Shown: positions 11,765-26,232, numbered from the stretch's first letter. The stretch: DNA of 64,000 nt from Clusia tigrina (GCA_920105625.2 CAKKTE020000594.1:248001-312000), one strand, 5' to 3'. A program made the numbers and translations. The notes: generated by a model from the sequence alone, not told the origin.

Positions 11765-13250
11765 GCGTCATAAAACCTTGAAATTTTGTAATAATAAAGT
11801 ACTCGAGCCTGTTGTCAATTTAAGCTATCGCTCAAAGCTATGCTACCCTTGAGTCCCAAATCAAACACTGATAAAACTTCAAATGGCCCTAACTTCTATA
11901 CGGTACGTCCTACACCTCTCAAAGTTTGCAACATACAAATGCTTGTAACTTTTTACTGGAGCGTCATAAAACCTTGAAATTTTGTAACAATAAAGTACTC
12001 GAGTTTCTTGTCAATTTAAGCTATCGCTCAAATCTATGCTACCGTTGAGTCCCAAATCAAACACTGATCAAATTTCAAATTACCCTAACTTCTATACGGT
12101 ACGTCCTACACCTATCAAAGTTTGCAACATACAAATGCTTGTAACTTTTTACTGGAGCGTCATAAAACCTTGAAATTTTGTAACAATAAAGTACTCGAGC
12201 CTCTTGTCAATTTAAGCTATCGCTCAGAGCTATGCTACCCTTGAGTCCCAAATCAAACACTGATAAAACTTCAAATGGCCCTAACTTCTATACGGTACGT
12301 CCTACACCTATCAAAGTTTGCAATAGACAAATGCTTGCAACTTTTTACTGGAGCGTCATAAAACCTTGAAATTTTGTAACAAAAAAGTACTCGAGCCTCT
12401 TGTCAATTTAAGGTATCGCTCAAAGCTATGCTACCCTTGAGTCCCAAATCAAACACTGAAAAAACTTCAAATGGCCATAACTTCTATACGGTACATCCTA
12501 CACCTATCAAAGTTTGCAACATACAAATGCTTGTAACTTTTTACTGGATCATCATAAAACCTTGAAATTTTGTAACAATAAAGTACTCGAGCCTCTTGTC
12601 AATTTAAGCTATCGCTCAAACCTATGCTACCCTTGAATCCCAAATCAAACACTGATAAAACATCAAATGGCCCTAACTTCTATACGGTACGTCCTACACC
12701 TATCAGAGTTTGCAACATACAAATGCTTGTAACATTTTACTGGAGCGTCATAAAACCTTGAAATTTTTGTAACAATAAAGTACTCGAGCCTCTTGTCAAT
12801 TTAAGCTATCGCTCAAAACTATGCTACCCTTGGGTCCCAAATCAAACACTGATAAAACTTCAAATGGCCCTAACTTCTATACGGTACGGCCTACACCAAT
12901 CAAAGTTTGCAATATACAAATGGTTGTAACTTTTTACTGGAGCGTCATAAAACCTTGAAATTTTGTAACAATAAAGTACTCGAGCCTCTTGTCAATTTAA
13001 GCTATCGCTCAAAGCTATGCTACCCTTGAGATCCAAATCAAACACTGACAAAGCTTCAAATGGCCCTAACTTCTATACGGTATGTCCTACACCTATCAAA
13101 GTTTGCAACATACAAATGCTTGTAACTCTTTACTGGAGCATCATAAAACCTTGAAATTTTCTAACAATAAAGTACTCGAGCCTCTGTCAATTTAAGCTAT
13201 CGCTCAAACCTATGCTACCCTTGAGTCCCAAATCAAACACTGATAAAACT
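11765..13250 (+). repeat. 11-mer segment B, copy 1 (2,156-bp offset)
   Basis: This segment and 13921-15405 carry the same ordered variants 2,156 bp apart, exactly 11 x 196. Shared markers are GAGTTTCTTGTC (12001 and 14157), the AGACAAATGCTTGCAAC monomer (12323 and 14479), the GTACGGCC or GTACAGCC monomer with ACCAATCAAAG and AAATGGTTG, GAGATCCAAATC (13029 and 15185), CACTGACAAAGC, and CTAACAATAAAG with CCTCTGTCAAT. Its early part also matches 8820-9380 at an offset of 2,941 bp (15 monomers). The match ends where this copy has CTTCTAGACGG (13,267) and the other does not. Confidence 0.86.
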
Positions 13251-13920
13251 TCAAATGGTCCTAACTTCTAGACGGTACGTCCTACACTATCAGAGTTTGC
13301 AACATACAAATGCTTGTAACTTTTTACTGGAGCGTCATAAAACCTTGAAATTTTTGTAACAATAAAGTACTCGAGACTCTTGTCAATTTAAGCTCTCGCT
13401 CAAAACTATGCTACCATTGAGTCCCAAATCAAACACTGATAAAACTTCAAATGACCCTAACTTCTATACGGCATGTCCTACACCTATCAAAGTTTGCAAT
13501 ATACAAATGCTTGTAACTTTTTACTGGAGCGTCATAAAACCTTGAAAGTTTGTAACAATAAAGTACTCGAGCCTCTTGTCAATTTAAGCTATCGCTCAAA
13601 GCTATGCTACCCTTGAGTCCCAAATCAAACACTGATAAAACTTCAAGTGGCCCTAACTTCTATACGGTACGTCCTACACCTATCAAAGTTTTCAACATAC
13701 AAATGCTTGTAACTTTTTACTGGAGCTTCATAAAACCTTGAAATTTTGTAACAATAAAGTACTCGAGCCTCTTGTCAATTTAAGCTACCGCTGTAAGCCA
13801 TGCTACCCTTGAGTCCCAAATCAAACACTGATAAAACTTCGAATGGCCCTAACTTCTATATGGTACGTCCTACACCAATTAAAGTTTGCAACATACAAAT
13901 GCTTGTAACTTTTTACTGGA

Positions 13921-15405
13921 GCGTCATAAAACCTTGAAATTTTGTAATAATAAAGTACTCGAGCCTGTTGTCAATTTAAGCTATCGCTCAAAGCTATGCT
14001 ACCCTTGAGTCCCAAATCAAACACTGATAAAACTTCAAATGGCCCTAACTTCTATACGGTACGTCCTACACCTCTCAAAGTTTGCAACATACAAATGCTT
14101 GTAACTTTTTACTGGAGCGTCATAAAACCTTGAAATTTTGTAACAATAAAGTACTCGAGTTTCTTGTCAATTTAAGCTATCGCTCAAATCGATGCTACCG
14201 TTGAGTCCCAAATCAAACACTGATCAAATTTCAAATTACCCTAACTTCTATACGGTACGTCCTACACCTATCAAAGTTTGCAACATACAAATGCTTGTAA
14301 CTTTTTACTGGAGCGTCATAAAACCTTGAAATTTTGTAACAATAAAGTACTCGAGCCTCTTGTCAATTTAAGCTATCGCTCAGAGCTATGCTACCCTTGA
14401 GTCCCAAATCAAACACTGATAAAACTTCAAATGGCCCTAACTTCTATACGGTACGTCCTACACCTATCAAAGTTTGCAACAGACAAATGCTTGCAACTTT
14501 TTACTGGAGCGTCATAAAACCTTGAAATTTTGTAACAAAAAAGTACTCGAGCCTCTTGTCAATTTAAGGTATCGCTCAAAGCTCTGCTACCCTTGAGTCC
14601 CAAATCAAACACTGAAAAAACTTCAAATGGCCATAACTTCTATACGGTACATCCTACACCTATCAAAGTTTGCAACATACAAATGCTTGTAACTTTTTAC
14701 TGGAGCATCATAAAACCTTGAAATTTTGTAACAATAAAGTACTCGAGCCTCTTGTCAATTTAAGCTATCGCTCAAACCTATGCTACCCTTGAGTCCCAAA
14801 TCAAACACTGATAAAACATCAAATGGCCCTAACTTCTATACGGTACGTCCTACACCTATCAGAGTTTGCAACATACAAATGCTTGTAACATTTTACTGGA
14901 GCGTCATAAAACCTTGAAATTTTTGTAACAATAAAGTACTCGAGCCTCTTGTCAATTTAAGCTATCGCTCAAAACTATGCTACCCTTGGGTCCCAAATCA
15001 AACACTGATAAAACTTCAAATGGCCCTAACTTCTATACGGTACAGCCTACACCAATCAAAGTTTGCAATATACAAATGGTTGTAACTTTTTACTGGAGCG
15101 TCATAAAACCTTGAAATTTTGTAACAATAAAGTACTCGAGCCTCTTGTCAATTTAAGCTATCGCTCAAAGCTATGCTACCCTTGAGATCCAAATCAAACA
15201 CTGACAAAGCTTCAAATGACCCTAACTTCTATACGGTACGTCCTACACCTATCAAAGTTTGCAACATACAAATGCTTGTAACTCTTTACTGGAGCATCAT
15301 AAAACCTTGAAATTTTCTAACAATAAAGTACTCGAGCCTCTGTCAATTTAAGCTATCGCTCAAACCTATGCTACCCTTGAGTCCCAAATCAAACACTAAC
15401 AAAAC
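13921..15405 (+). repeat. 11-mer segment B, copy 2
   Basis: Copy of 11765-13250 with a few substitutions, for example GTACAGCC for GTACGGCC and TCGATGC for TCTATGC. Between the copies (13,250-13,920) lie about three monomers. One of them, with CTTCAAGTGGCC and GTTTTCAAC at 13,641, has a relative at 15,993 (2,352 bp, 12 monomers) and an older one at about 8,541. Confidence 0.84.
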
Positions 15406-18400
15406 TTCAAATGGCCCTAACTTCTATACGGTACGTCCTACACCTAGCAAAGTTTGCAACATACAAATGCTTGTAACTTTTTACTGGAGCGTCATAAAAC
15501 CATGAAATTTTGTAACAATAAAGTACTCGAGCCTCTTGTCAATTTAAGGCATCGCTCAAAGCTATGCTACCCTTGAGTCCCAAATCAAACACTGATAAAG
15601 CTTCAAATGGCCCTAACTTCAATACGGTACGTCCTACACCTATCACAGTTTACAACATACAAATGCTTGTAACTTTTTACTGGAGCGTCATAAAACCTTG
15701 AAATTTTGTAACAATAAAGTACTCGAGAATCTTGTCAGTTTAATCCATCTCTCAAAACTATGCTACCCTTGAGTCCCAAATCAACCACTGATAAAACTTC
15801 AAATGGCCCTAACTTCTATACGGTACGTCCTACACCTATCAAAGTTTGCAATATACAAATGCTTGTAACTTTTTACTGGAGCGTCATAAAACCTTGAAAT
15901 TTTGTAACAATAAAGTACTCGAGCCTCTTGTCAATTTAAGCTATCGCTCAAAGCTATGCTACCCTTGAGTCCCAAATCAAACACTGATAAAACTTCAAGT
16001 GGCCCTAACTTCTATACGGTACGTCCTACACCTATCAAAGTTTTCAACATACAAATGCTTGTAACTTTTTACTGGAGCTTCATAAAACCTTGAAATTTTG
16101 TAACAATAAAGTACTCGAGCCTCTTGTCAATTTAAGCTACCGCTGAAAGCCATGCTACCCTTGAGTCCCAAATCAAACACTAATAAAACTTCAAATGGTC
16201 CTAACTTCTATACGGTACGTCCTACATCGATTAAAGTTTGCAACATACAAATGCTTGTAACTTTTTACTGGAGCGTCATAAAACCTTGAAATTTTGTAGT
16301 AATAAAGTACTCGAGCCGCTTGTCAATTTAAGCCATCGGCCAAGCTATGCTACCCTTGAGTCCCAAATCAAACACTGATAAATCTTCAAATTGCCCTAAC
16401 TTCTATACGGTACTTCCTACACCTATCAAAGTTTGCAACATACAAATGCTTCTAACTTTTTACTGGAGCGTCATAAAACCTTGAAATTTTGTAACAATAA
16501 AGTATTCGAGCCTCTTTTCAATTTAAGCCATCGCTCAAAACTATGCTACCATTGAGTCCTAAATCAAACACTGATAAAACTTCGAATGGCCCTAACTTCT
16601 ATATGGTACGTCCTACACCTTTCAAAGTTTGCAACATACAAATGCTTGTAACTTTTTACTGGAGCGTCATAAAACCTTGAAATTTTGTAACAATAAAGTA
16701 CTCGAGCCTCTTGTCAATTTAAGCTATCGCTCAGAGCTATGCTACCCTTGAGTCCCAAATCAAACACTGATAAAACTTCAAATGGCCCTAACATCTATAC
16801 GGTACGTCCTACACCTATCAAAGTTTGCAACATACAAATGCTTGCAACTTTTTACTGGAGCATCATAAAACCTTGAAATTTTGTAACAAAAAAGTACTCG
16901 AGCCTCTTGTCAATTTAAGGTATCGCTCAAAGCTATGCTACCCTTGAGTCCCAAATCAAACACTGAAAAAACTTCAAATGGCCATAACTTCTATACGGTA
17001 TATCCTACACCTATCAAAGTTTACAACATACAAATGCTTGTAACTTTTTACTGGAGCATCATAAAACCTTGAAATTTTGTAACAATAAAGTACTCGAGCC
17101 TCTTGTCAATTTAAGCTATCGCTCAAAACTATGCTACCATTGGGTCCCAAATCAAACACTGATAAAACTTCAATTGGCCCTAACTTCTATACGGTACGTC
17201 CTACACCTATCAAAGTTTGCAATATACAAATGCTTGTAACTTTTTACTGGAGCGTCATAAAACCTTGAAATTTTGTAACAATAAAGTACTCGAGCCTCTT
17301 GTCAATTTAAGCTGTCGCTCAAAGCTATGCTACCCTTGAGTCCCAAATCAAACACTGATAAAATTTCAAATGACCCTAACTTCTATACGGTACATCCTTC
17401 ACCTATCAAAGTTTGCAATATACAAATGCTTGTAACTTTTTACTGGAGCGTCATAAAACCTTGAAAATTTGTAACAATAAAGTACTCGAGCCTCTTGTCA
17501 ATTTAAGCTATCGCTCAAAGCTATGCTACCCTTGAGTCCCAAATCAAACACTGATAAAACTTCAAGTGGCCCTAACTTCTATACGGTACGTCCTACACCT
17601 ATCAAAGTTTGCAACATACAAATGCTTGTAACTTTTTACTGGAGCGTCATAAAACCTTGAAATTTGTAACAATAAAGGACTCGAGCCTCATGTCAATTTA
17701 AGCTATCGCTCAAAACTATGCTACCCTTGAGTCCCAAACTAAACACTGATAAAACTTCAAATGGCAATAACTTCTATACGGTACGTCCTACAACTATCAA
17801 AGTTTGCAACATACAAATGCTTGTAACTTTTTACTGGAGCGTCATAAAACCTTGAAATTTTGTAACAATAAAGTACTCGAGCCTCTTGTCAATTTAAGCT
17901 ATCGCTCAAAGCTGTGCTACCCTTGAGTCCCAAGTCAAACACTGATAAAACTTCAAATGGCCCTAACTTCTATATGGTACGTCCTACACCTATCAAAGTT
18001 TGCAACATACAAATGCTTGTAACTTTTTACTGTAGCTTCATAAAACCTTGAAATTTTGTAACAATAAAGTACTCGAGCCTCTTGTCAATTTAAGCTATCG
18101 CTGAAAGCTTTGCTACCCTTGAGTCCCAAATCAAACACTAATAAAACTTCAAATGGCCCTAACTTCCATACGGTACGTCCTACACCTATCAAAGTTTGCA
18201 ACATCCAAATGCTTGCAACTTTTTACTGGAGCGTCATAAAACCTTGAAATTTTGTAACAATAAAGTACTCGAGCCTCTCGTCAATTTAAGCTATCGCTCA
18301 AAGCTATGCTAACCTTGAGTCCCAAATCAAACACTAAGAAAACTTCAAATGGCCCTTACTTCTATACGGTACGTAATACACCTATCAAAGTTTGCAACAT

Positions 18401-20300
18401 ACAAATGCTTGTAACTTTTTACTGGAGCGTCATAAAACCTTGAAATTTTGTAACAATAAAGTACTCGAGCCTCTTGTCAATTAAAGCTATCGCTCAAAGC
18501 TATGCTACCCTTGAGTCCCAAATCAAACACTGATAACACTTCAAATGGCCCTAACTTCTATACGGTATGTCCTACACCTATCAAAGTTTGCAACATACAA
18601 ATGCTTGTAACTTTTTACTGGTGCGTCATAAAACCTTGAAATTTTGTAACAATAAAGTACTCGAGCCTCTTGTCAATTTAAGATATCGCTCAAAGCTATG
18701 CTACCCTTGAGTCCCAAACCAAACACTGATAAAACTTCAAATGGCCCTAACTTCTATACGGTACGTCCTACACCTATCAATGTTTGCAACATACAAATGC
18801 TTGTAACTTTTTACTGGAGCGTCATAAAACCTTGTAATTTTGTAACAATAAAGTACTCGAACCTCTTGTCAATTTAAGCTATCGCTCAAAGCTGTGCTAC
18901 CCTTGAGTCCCAAATCAAACACTGATAAAACTTCAAATGGCCCTAACTTCTATACGGGACATCCAACACCTATCAGAGTTTGCAACACACAAATGCTTGT
19001 AACTTTTTACTGGAGCGTCATAAAACCTTGAAATTTTTTAACAATGAAACACTCGAGCCTCTTGTCAATTTAAGATGTCGCTCAAAGCTATGCTACCCTT
19101 GAGTCCCAAATCAAACACTGATAAAATTTCAAATGGCCCTAACTTCTATAAGGGTAAGTCCTACACCTATCAAAGTTTGCAACATACAAATGCTTGTAAC
19201 TTTTTACTGGAGCGTCATAAAACCTTGAAATTTTGTAACAATAAAGTACTCGAGCCTCTTGTCAATTTAAGCTATTGCTCAAAGCTATGCTACCCTTGAG
19301 TCCCAAATCAAACACTGATAAAACTTCAAATGGCCCTAACTTCTATATGGTACGTCCTACACCTATCAAAGTTTGCAACATACAAATGCTTGTAACTTTT
19401 TACTGGAGCGTCATAAAACCTTGAAATTTTGTAACAATAAAGTACTCGAGCCTCTTGTCAATTTAAGCTATCGCTCAAAGCTATGCTACCCTTGAGTCCC
19501 AAATCAAACACTAATAAAACTTCAAATGTCCCTAACTTATATACGGTACGTCTTACACCAATCAAAATTTGCAACATACAAATGCTTGTAACTTTTTACT
19601 GGAGCGTCATAAAACCTTGAAATTTCTGTAACAATAAAGTACTCGAGACTCTTGTCAATTTAAGCTATCGCTCAAAGCTATGCTACCCTTGAGTCCCAAA
19701 TCAAACACTGATAAAGCTTCAAATGGCCCTAACTTCTATACGGTACGTCCTACACCTATCAAAGTTTGCAACATACAAATGCTTGTATCTTTTTACTGGA
19801 GCGTCATAAAACCTTGAAATTTTGTAACAATAAAGTACTCGAGCCTCTTGTCAATTTAAGCTATCGCTCAAAGCTATGCTACCCTTGAGTCCCAAATCAA
19901 ACACTGATAAAACTTCAAATGGCCCTAACTTCTATACGGTACGTCCTACACCTATCAAAGTTTGCAACATACAAATGCTTGTATCTTTTTACTGGAGCGT
20001 CATAAAACCTTGAAATTTTGTAACAATAAAGTATTCGAGCCCCTTGTCAATTTAAGCTATTGCTCAAGGCTATGCTACCCTTGAGTCCCAAATCAAACAC
20101 TGATACAACTTCAAGTGGCCCTAACTTCTATACGGTACGTCCTACACCTATAAAAGTTTTCAACATACAAATGCTTGTAACTTTTTACTGGAGCTTCATA
20201 AAACCTTAAAATTTTGTAACAATAAAGTACTCGAGCTTCTTGTCAATTTAAGATATCACTGAAAGCTATGCTACCCTTGAGTCCCAAATCAAACACTAAT
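15405..20300 (+). repeat. Satellite monomers, mostly without higher-order order
   Basis: About 25 monomers that are individually distinct, with many private substitutions (for example 17,640-19,300). I found only local similarity, such as two neighbouring monomers with CTTGTATCTTTTTAC at 19,784 and 19,979. This stretch looks older or less recently homogenised than its flanks. No genes, insertions or orientation switches are visible. Confidence 0.72.
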
Positions 20301-23300
20301 AAAACTTCAAATGGTCCTAACTTCTATACGGTACGTCCTACACCTATCAAAGTTTGCAACATACAAATGCTTGTAACTTTTTACTTGAGCGTCATAAAAC
20401 CTTGAAATTTTGTAACAATAAAGTAGCCTCTTGTCAATTTAAGCTATCGGTCAAAGCTATGATACCCTTGAGTCCAAAATCAAACACTGATAAAACTTCA
20501 AGTGGCCCTAACTTATATACCGTAGGTCCTACACCTATCAAAGTTTTCTACATACAAATGCTTGTAACTTTTTACTGGAACTTCATAAAACCTTGAAATT
20601 TTGTAACAATAAAGTACTCGAGCCTCTTGTCAATTTAAGCTATCACTGAAAGCTATGCTACCCTTGAGCCCCAAATCAAACACTAATAAAACTTCAAATG
20701 GTCCTAACTTCTATACGGTACGTCCTACACCTATCAAAGTTTGCAACATACAAATGCTTGTAACTTTTTACTGGAGCGTCATAAAACCTTGAAATTTTGT
20801 AACAATAAAGTATTCGAGACTCTTGTCAATTTAAGCCATCGCTCAAAACTATGCTACCCTTGAGTCCCAAATCAAACACTGATAAAACTTCTAATGGCCC
20901 TAACTTCTATATGGTACGTTCTACATCTATCAAAGTTTGCAACATACAAATGCTTGTAACTTTTTACTGGAGCGTCATAAATCCTTGAAATTTTGTAACA
21001 ATAAAGTAGCCTCTTGTCAATTTAAGCTATCGCTCAAAGCTATGCTACCCTTGAGTCCCAAATCAAATACTGATAAAACTTCAAATGGCCCTAACTTCTA
21101 TACGGTACGTCCTACACCTATCAAAGTTTTCAACATACAAATGCTTGTAACTTCTTACTGGAGCTTCATAAAACCTTGAAATTTTGTAACAATAAAGTAC
21201 TCGAGCCTCTTGTCAATTTAAGCTATCACTGAAAGCTATGCTACCCTTGAGTCCCAAATCAAACACTAATAAAACTTCAATTGGTCCTAACTTCTATACG
21301 GTACGTCCTACACCTATCAAAGTTTGCAACATACAAATGCTTGTAACTTTTACTGGAGCGTCATAAAACCTTGAAATTTTGTAACAATAAAGTACTCGAG
21401 CCGCTTGTCAATTTAAGCCATCGCCCAAGCTATGCTACCCTTGAGTCCCAAATCAAACACTGATAAATCTTCAAATGGCCCTAACTTCTATACGGTACGT
21501 CCTACACCTATCAAAGTTTGCAACATACAAATGCTTGTAACTTTTTACTGGAGCGTCATAAAACCTTGAAATTTTGTAACAATAAAGTATTCGAGCCTCT
21601 TGTCAATTTAAGCCATCGCTCAAAACTATGCTACCCTTGAGTCCCAAATCAAACATTGATAAAACTTCGAATGGCCCTAACTTCTATATGGTACGTCCTA
21701 CACCTATCAAAGTTTGCAACATACAAATGCTTGTAACTTTTTACTGGAGCGTCATAAAACCTTGAAATTTTGTAACAATAAAGTAGCCTCTTGTCAATTT
21801 AAGCTATCGCTCAAAGCTATGCTATCCTTGAGTCCCAAATCATACACTGATAAAACTTCAAATGGCCCTAACTTCTATACGGTACGTCCTACACCTATCA
21901 AAGTTTGCAACATACAAATGCTTGCAACTTTTTACTGGAGCGTCATAAAACCTTGAAATTTGGTAACAATAAAGTACTCGAGCCTCTTGTCAATTCAAGC
22001 TATCGCTCAAAGCTATGCTACCCTTGAGTCCCAAATCAAACACTGATAAAACTTCAAATGGCCCTAACTTCAATACGGTACGTCCTACACCTATCAAAGT
22101 TTACAACATACAAATGCTTGTAACTTTTTACTGGAGCGTCATAAAACCTTGAAATTTGTAACAATAAAGTACTCGAGCCTCTTGTCAATTTAAGTTATCG
22201 CTCAAAACTATGCTACCGTTGAGTCCCAAATCAAACACTGATAAAACTTCAAATGGCAATAACTTCTTTACGGTACGTCCTACACTTATCAAAGTTTGCA
22301 ATATACAAATGCTTGTAACTTTTTACTGGAGCGTCATAAAACCTTGAAATTTTGTAACAATAAAGTACTTGAGCCTCTCGTCAATTTAAGCTATCGCTCA
22401 AAGCTATGCTACCCTTGAGTCCCAAATCAAACACTGATAAAACTTCAAATGGCCCTAACTTCTGTACAGTACGTCCTAAACCTATCAAAGTTTGCAACAT
22501 ACAAATGCTTGTAAGTTTTTACTGGAGCGTCATAAAACCTTGAAATTTTTGTAACAATAAAGTACTCGAGCCTCTTTTCAATTTAAGCTATCGCTCAAAG
22601 CTATGCTACCCTTGAGTCCCAAATCAAACACTGATAAAACTTCAAATGCCTTTAACTTCTATACGGTACGTCCTACACCTATCAAAGTTTGCAACATACA
22701 AATGCCTGTAACTTTTTACTGGAGCGTCATAAAACCTTGAAATTTTGTAACAATAAAGTACTCGAGCCTCTTGTCAATTTAAGCCATCGCTCAAAACTAT
22801 GCTACCCTTGAGTCCCAAATCAAACATTAATAAAACTTCAAATGGTCCTAACTTCTATACGGTACGTCCTACACCGATTAAAGTTTGCAACATACAAATG
22901 CTTGTAACTTTTTACTGGAGCGTCATAAAACCTTGAAATTTTGTAACAATAAAGTACTCGAGCCGCTTGTCAATTTAAGCCATCGCCCAAGCTATGCTAC
23001 CCGTGACTCCCAAATCAAACACTGATAAATCTTCAAATGGCCCTTATTTCTATACGGTACTTCCTACACCTATCAAAGTTTGCAACATACAAATGCTTGT
23101 AGCTTTTTACTGGAGCGTCATAAAACCTTGAAATTTTGTAACAACAAAGTATTGGAGCCTCTTGTCAATTTAAGCCATCGCTCAAAACTATGCTACCCTT
23201 GAGTCCCAAATCAAACATTAATAAAACTTCAAATGGCCCTAACTTCTATACGGTACGTCCTACACCTATCAAAGTTTGCAACATACAAATGCTTGTAACT
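20300..23300 (+). repeat. Satellite monomers rich in 5-bp-deleted and CACTG variants
   Basis: Monomers carrying TATCACTGAAAGC recur near 20,255, 20,641 and 21,224. Three monomers with the 5-bp deletion (joints 20425/20426, 21008/21009 and 21785/21786) lie here. The segment 21,480-22,540 is the partner of a block 9,984 bp downstream. The rest is ordinary array. Confidence 0.75.
21480..22540 (+). repeat. Segment C, copy 1 (partner 9,984 bp away)
   Basis: The run includes the 5-bp-deleted monomer, GCTATCCTTGAG, AAATCATACACTG, GGTAACAATAAAG, CAATTCAAGC, ACTTCAATACGG with GTTTACAAC, GCTACCGTTGAG, CTTCTTTACGG, CTACACTTATC and CTGTACAGTACG. The same order is found at 31,464-32,524. The distance of 9,984 bp corresponds to 51 monomers. 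Confidence 0.88.
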
Positions 23301-24039
23301 TTTTACAAGAACACCATAAAACCTTGAAATTTTGTAACAAAAAAGTACTCGAGCCTCTTGTCAATTTAAGGTATCGCTCAAAGCTATGCTACCCTTGAGT
23401 CCCAAATCAAACACTGAAAAAACTTCAAATGGCCATAACTTCTATACGGTACATCCTACACCTATCAAAGTTTGTAGCATACAAATGCTTGTAACTTTTT
23501 ACTGGAGCATCATAAAGCCTTGAAATTTTGTAACAATAAAGTACTCGAGCCTTTTGTCAATTTAAGCTATCGCTCAAACCTATGCTGCCCTTGAGTCCCA
23601 AATCAACCACTGATAAAACATCAAATGGCCCTAACTTCTATACGGTATGTCCTACACCTATCAGAGTTTGCAACATACAAATGCTTGTAACATTTTACTG
23701 GAGCGTCATAAAACCTTGAAATTTTTGTAACAATAAAGTACTCGAGCCTCTTGTCAATTTAAGCTATCGCTCAAAACTATGCTACCATTGGGTCCCAAAT
23801 AAAACACTGATAAAGCTTCAAATGGCCCTAATTTCTATACGGTACGGCCTACACCTATCAAAGTTTGCAATATACAAATGCTTGTAACTTTTTACTGGAG
23901 CGTCATAAAACCTTGAAATTTTGTAACAATAAAGTACTCGAGCCTCTTGTCAATTTAAGCTATCGCTCAAAGCTATGCTACCCTTGAGTCCCAAATCAAA
24001 CACTGACAAAACTTCAAATGGCCCTAACTTCTATACGGT
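23300..24039 (+). repeat. Lead-in to segment D, source of a recombinant
   Basis: Monomers here carry ACAAGAACACCAT (23,305), AACAAAAAAGTAC, ACTGAAAAAAC, CATAAAGCC, AGCCTTTTGTC, ATGCTGCCC, CAACCACTG and GGTATGTCC with TATCAGAG. The part 23,511-23,652 is repeated at 26,841-26,982 (offset 3,330 bp). Two monomers that follow here are missing from the later copy. Confidence 0.78.
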
Positions 24040-26232
24040 ACGTCCTACACCTATCAAAGTTTGCAACATACAAATGCTTGTAACTTTTTACTGGAGCGTC
24101 ATAAAACCGTGAAATTTTGTAACAATAAAATACTCGAGCCGCTTGTCAATTTAAGCCATCGCTCAAAACTATGCTACCCTTGAGTCCCAAATCAAACATT
24201 AATAAAACTTCAAATGGTCCTAACTTCTATACGGTACGTCCTACACCGATTAAAGTTTGCAACATACAAATGCTTGTAACTTTTTACTGGAGCGTCATAA
24301 AACCTTGAAATTTTGTAACAATAAAGTAATCAAGCCGCTTGTCAATTTAAGCCATCGCCCAAGCTATGCTACCCTTGACTCCCAAATCAAACACTGATAA
24401 ATCTTCAAATGGCCCTAACTTCTATACGGTACTTCCTACACCTATCAAAGTTTGCAACATACAAATGCTTGTAACTTTTTACTGGAGCGTCATAAAACCT
24501 TGAAATTTTGTAACAATAAAGTATTCGAGCCTCTTGTCAATTTAAGCCATCGCTCAAAACTATGCTACCCTTGAGTCCCAAATCAAACACTGATAAAACT
24601 TCGAATGGCCCTAACTTCTATATGGTACGTCCAACACCTATCAAAGTTTGCAACATACAAATGCTTGTAACTTTTTACTGGAGCGTCATAAAACCTTAAA
24701 ATTTTGTAACAATAAAGTACTCGAGCCTCTTGTCAATTTAAGCTATCGCTCAGAGCTATGCTACCCTTGAGTCCTAAATCAAACATTGATAAAACTTCAA
24801 ATGGCCCTAACTTCTATACGGTACGTCCTACAGCTATCAAAGTTTGCAACATACAAATACTTGCAACTTTTTACTGGAGCATCATAAAACCTTGAAATTT
24901 TGTAACAATAAAGTACTCGAGCCTCTTGTCAATTAAAGCTATCGCTCAAATCTATGATACCCTTGAGTCCCAAATCAAACACTGATAAAATTTCAAATGA
25001 CCCTAACTTTTATACGGTACGTCCTACACCTATCAAAGTTTGCAACATACAAATGCTTGTACCTTTTTACTGGGGCGTCATAAAACCTTGAAATTTTGTA
25101 ACAATAAAGTACTCGAGCCTCTTTTCAATTTAAGCTATCGCTCAGAGCTATGCTACCCTTGAGTCCTAAATCAAACATTGATAAAACTTCAAATGGCCCT
25201 AACTTCTATACGGTACGTCCTACAGCTATCAAAGTTTGCAACATACAAATGCTTGCAACTTTTTACTGGAGCATCATAAAACCTTGAAATTTTGTAACAA
25301 TAAAGTACTCGAGCCTCTTGTCAATTTAAGCCATCGCTCAAAACTATGCTACCCTTGAGTCCCAAATCAAACATTAATAAAACTTCAAATGCTCCTAAAT
25401 TCTATACGGTACGTCCTACACCGATTAAAGTTTGCAACATACAAATGCTTGTAACTTTTTAATGGAGCGTCATAAAACCTTGAAATTTTGTAACAATAAA
25501 GTAATCGAGCCGCTTGTCAATTTAAGCCATCGCCCAAGCTATGCTACCCTTGACTCCCAAATCAAACACTGATAAATCTTCAAATGGCCCTAACTTCTAT
25601 ACGGTACTTCCTACACCTATCAAAGTTTGCAACATACAAATGCTTGTAACTTTTTACTGGAGCGTCATAAAACCTTGAAATTTTGTAACAATAAAGTATT
25701 CGAGCCTCTTGTCAATTTAAGCCATCGCTCAAAACTATGCTACCCTTGAGTCCCAAATCAAACACTGATAAAACTTCGAATGGCCCTAACTTCTATATGG
25801 TACGTCCAACACCTGTCAAAGTTTGCAACATACAAATGCTTGTAACTTTTTACTGGAGCGTCATAAAACCTTAAAATTTTGTAACAATAAAGTACTCGAG
25901 CATCTTGTCAATTTAAGCTATCGCTCAAAGCTATGCTACCCTTGAATCCCAAATCAAACACTGATAAAACTTCAAATGGCCGTAACTTTTATACGGTACG
26001 TCCTACACCTATCAAAGTTTGCAACATACAAATGCTTGTAACTGTTTACTGGGGCGTCATAAAACCTTGAAATTTTGTAAGAATAAAGTACTCGAGCCTC
26101 TTGTCAATTTAAGCTATCGCTCAGAGCTATGCTACCCTTGAGTCCTAAATCAAACATTGATAAAACTTCAAATGGCCCTAACTTCTATACGGTACGTCCT
26201 ACAGCTATCAAAGTTTGCAACATACAAATGCT
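24040..26232 (+). repeat. Segment D, copy 1 (2,937-bp offset, 15 monomers)
   Basis: Ordered markers repeated at 26,977-29,169 include AAAACCGTG (24,104 and 27,041), GTAATCAAGCC (24,327 and 27,264), ACACCGATTAAAG, GACTCCCAAATC, GGTACTTCC, GGTACGTCCAACACC, CCTTAAAATTTTG, CAGAGCTATG with GTCCTAAATC, CTACAGCTATC, GCTCCTAAATTC, AGCATCTTGTC (25,900 and 28,837) and ACTGTTTACTGGGG (26,041 and 28,978). Inside the segment an ACACCGATTAAAG monomer returns every 4-6 monomers, so D itself is built from a shorter 5- to 6-mer unit. Confidence 0.87.
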
